Positions 62,198 through 64,000 of a stretch of 64,000 bases of DNA are shown piece after piece (position 1 is the first letter of the stretch; the number at the start of each line of letters is the position of its first letter). The translations under genes were made by a program, and so were the position numbers. Where the stretch lies: positions 283,331 through 347,330 of the forward strand of contig NZ_LMFR01000012.1 of assembly GCF_001426925.1 (NCBI RefSeq), in the 5' to 3' direction. The DNA comes from Microbacterium sp. Root53 (GTDB lineage Bacteria > Actinomycetota > Actinomycetes > Actinomycetales > Microbacteriaceae). The notes under the pieces were generated by a model. The model did no database searches, was not told the origin of the DNA, and saw nothing but the letters and a program-made list of their open reading frames with translations.

Positions 62198-62911
62198 CTA
62201 CGCCGGGGCGCCGACAAGGGGGCGCGACGCCGGGCCGCGGCCGGCGCGCCGCAGATGTCCGGGCACCGCGGCGCGCTGCAGCAGCGCGAACACGGCGTCC
62301 AGCAGGAGCGCGAGGGCCGCCACGGCGATCGCGCCGCCCAGCACCTGCTCGAACCGGCGCAGCTGCAGGCCCTGGAGGATGTCGAAGCCGAGTCCGCCCA
62401 GGTTCACGTAGGCCGCGAGCGTGACGGTCGCGACGACCTGCAGCACGGCCGAGCGGATGCCCGCGACCAGCAGCGGCAGGCCGAGGGGCGCCTCCACGCG
62501 CCACAGCACCTGCCATCCGGTCATGCCCTGCGCGCGGGCCGCGTCGATGGTCGCGCGGTCCACCGCCTCCAAGCCGGCGTACGCCCCCGCCAGGATCGAC
62601 GGGATCGCCAGCAGCACGAACGCGATCAGCGCCGCCTCGGGCTTGTTCGTGACGCCCAGCAGCAGCACGAGCAGCAGGATCAGGCCGAACGACGGGATCG
62701 CGCGGGCCGCGCCGGCGAGGCCCACGGCGATCTCGCGGCCGCGCCCGGTGTGGCCGATGGCCCATCCGGCCGGGACCGCGACGGCCGCGGCGATCGCGAC
62801 CGCCGCGAACGTGTACGCCAGGTGCACCAGGACGGCGCGGGGCAGCGAATCGGACCCTTCGAGCCGCTCGGGCGAGAGCAGCCAGGCGAGCGCCTCGAGC
62901 AGCAGGTTCAT
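62198..62911 (-). CDS. Osmoprotectant ABC permease (OpuCB/CD-like), second of two
   Basis: The 237-residue product has about six membrane helices with the BPD_transp_1 signature EAAIDAARAQGMTGWQVLWRVEAPL-like region (here TIDAARAQGMTGWQVLWR). ATG overlaps the stop of the other permease by four bases. It pairs with that permease and the ATPase to import betaine-type solutes. Confidence 0.9.
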   Translation of the reverse strand: MNLLLEALAWLLSPERLEGSDSLPRAVLVHLAYTFAAVAIAAAVAVPAGWAIGHTGRGREIAVGLAGAARAIPSFGLILLLVLLLGVTNKPEAALIAFVLLAIPSILAGAYAGLEAVDRATIDAARAQGMTGWQVLWRVEAPLGLPLLVAGIRSAVLQVVATVTLAAYVNLGGLGFDILQGLQLRRFEQVLGGAIAVAALALLLDAVFALLQRAAVPGHLRRAGRGPASRPLVGAPA

Positions 62912-63579
62912 GCGCGCGCCCCCACGGAGCCGGCCGCGCGCATCCCCCGCGCGCGCGTCCAGGGCATGAGGGCGCGGCCCGCGAGCTGCAGCAGCAGGTC
63001 GACCGCCAGCGCGACGAGCGCGACCGCGACCACGCCCGCCAGGATCTCCTCGACGATGCGGCGCTGGAAGCCGTTCGTGAACAGGTATCCGAGGTTGGTC
63101 ACGCCGATCAGGATGCCGACCGTCGCGAGCGCGATCGTGCTGACGGCCGCGACCCGCACGCCCGCGAGGATCACGGGCCCCGCGAGCGGCAGCTCGACGC
63201 CCCAGAAGCGCCGAGCCGGGCCGTACCCCACGGCGACCGCGGCGCGGCGCACGTCCGGGTCGACCGAGTCGAACCCGTCGGCGACCGCGCGCACGAGGAT
63301 CGCGACCGCGTAGATCGTGAGGGCCAGCAGCAGGTTCAGCTCGCTGAGGGCGCTGATCCCGAACACGACCGGCAGCAGCGGCAGGAGCGCGAGCGAGGGC
63401 AGCGTGTACAGCAGGCCCGTCGCGACGATCAGCGGGCCGCGCACCAGCCGCCAGCGGTGCGCGATCCAGCCGAGCGGCAGCGACACCGCGAGGCCCCACA
63501 CGATCGGCAGCACGCTGTGGCGCAGGTGCTCCAGCGTGAGCGCCGCGATCAGTCCCGCGTTGTCGGCCACCCAGCTCAT
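62908..63579 (-). CDS. Osmoprotectant ABC permease (OpuCD/CB-like), first of two
   Basis: The 223-residue product has about six membrane helices. [48 protein letters not shown] carries the EAA-loop position. ATG overlaps the ATPase stop by four bases. The pair makes a heterodimeric channel, as in the opuC operon. Confidence 0.9.
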   Translation of the reverse strand: MSWVADNAGLIAALTLEHLRHSVLPIVWGLAVSLPLGWIAHRWRLVRGPLIVATGLLYTLPSLALLPLLPVVFGISALSELNLLLALTIYAVAILVRAVADGFDSVDPDVRRAAVAVGYGPARRFWGVELPLAGPVILAGVRVAAVSTIALATVGILIGVTNLGYLFTNGFQRRIVEEILAGVVAVALVALAVDLLLQLAGRALMPWTRARGMRAAGSVGARA

Positions 63580-64000
63580 CCGCGCGGCGCCCCCTCCTCG
63601 CGCAGCACGCCGTGCACGCGGCCGGCCGCGTCGACGATCACCGTGGCGCCGTCCGAGCGGCGCAGCGTCAGCTCGCGGTCGCCGCCGGCGATGCCCACGA
63701 ACTCCGCGACGAAGTCGTCGGCCGGCGCCGCGAGGATCTCCTCGGGCGTCCCCTTCTGGGCGATGCGGCCGCCGGCGGCCAGGATCACGACCTCGTCGCC
63801 GAGCAGGAACGCCTCGTCCACGTCGTGCGTGACGAACAGGATGGTCTTGCCCAGCGTCTGCTGCAGCCGCAGCAGCTCCTGCTGCAGCTCGCGCCGCACG
63901 ATCGGGTCCACCGCGCCGAACGGCTCGTCCATCAGCAGGATGTTCGGGTCTCCCGCAAGGGCCCGCGCCACTCCGACGCGCTGCTGCTGGCCTCCGGACA
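63576..64000 (-). CDS. Osmoprotectant ABC ATPase (OpuCA-like), partial
   Basis: The C-terminal part of the gene is inside the window. It shows [15 protein letters not shown] (signature), [14 protein letters not shown] (Walker B), [18 protein letters not shown] (H-loop) and an [13 protein letters not shown] region. A short C-terminal domain, [16 protein letters not shown], is the start of a CBS-like segment or a degenerate remnant, shorter than the two CBS domains of OpuCA, which sense ionic strength. The N-terminal Walker A lies beyond 64000. Confidence 0.93.
   Translation of the reverse strand, partial: SGGQQQRVGVARALAGDPNILLMDEPFGAVDPIVRRELQQELLRLQQTLGKTILFVTHDVDEAFLLGDEVVILAAGGRIAQKGTPEEILAAPADDFVAEFVGIAGGDRELTLRRSDGATVIVDAAGRVHGVLREEGAPRG

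Overview
The window is about 70% G+C bacterial chromosome with an actinobacterial character. The gene set and its order (greA, a DUF4307 protein, a hemolysin III protein and a short-chain-type isoprenyl transferase; then enolase, FtsB/DivIC, DUF501, MazG, Mfd, Pth, L25/Ctc, PRPP synthase and GlmU) match what is known of mycobacterial and microbacterial chromosomes. Leaderless genes with a TANNNT box 6-8 bases before an ATG or GTG, plentiful GTG starts and a DUF222-HNH family gene all fit family Microbacteriaceae, perhaps Microbacterium. No rRNA, CRISPR array, prophage or classical IS transposase is visible.

Layout. 0-10 kb: a partial gene, PIN-PhoH ATPase, class V aminotransferase, isoprenyl transferase, hemolysin III protein, two small membrane proteins, greA, threonine deaminase coupled to an AI-2E-type permease, and a YcaQ-like glycosylase. 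10-16 kb: a 5'-truncated FAD monooxygenase, a three-gene ABC-2 exporter joined by 4-base overlaps, a DUF222-HNH gene bracketed by inverted copies of a 40-base repeat and carrying a perfect 87-base internal duplication, and lemA. 16-24 kb: a damaged polysaccharide deacetylase/glycosyltransferase fusion, a membrane protein frameshifted at its end, an odd tRNA with anticodon UAA, fhs, NDH-2, a membrane-anchored subtilase, DUF501 and FtsB. 24-40 kb: eno, O-methyltransferase, nagA with a DasR-like operator, an APC permease, Nudix, hisS, mazG, nhaA, GNAT, mfd, pth, rplY and gnd.

40-54 kb: a berberine-bridge-like oxidoreductase pseudogene, an OmpR/histidine kinase pair, a three-gene flavin electron-transfer operon (FMN-binding lipoprotein, ApbE, RnfD-like/FNR fusion), prs, glmU starting one base after tRNA-Gln, a MarR regulator, an ABC-F ATPase, an undecaprenyl-phosphate sugar transferase preceded by a coupled 9-codon leader, and a DRGH nuclease. 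54-64 kb: a LacI regulator with two matching CG-centred operators in front of itself and of an mmsA-mmsB-chvE-like monosaccharide ABC importer, a DUF2332 protein, and a glycine betaine/choline-type ABC importer running off the right edge.

The main interacting sets are the LacI-controlled sugar importer, the flavinylation operon, the ABC-2 exporter and the housekeeping block tying PRPP and UDP-GlcNAc synthesis to NagA catabolism. At least five loci carry indels or truncations. These may be real decay or assembly error, and they deserve read-level checking.
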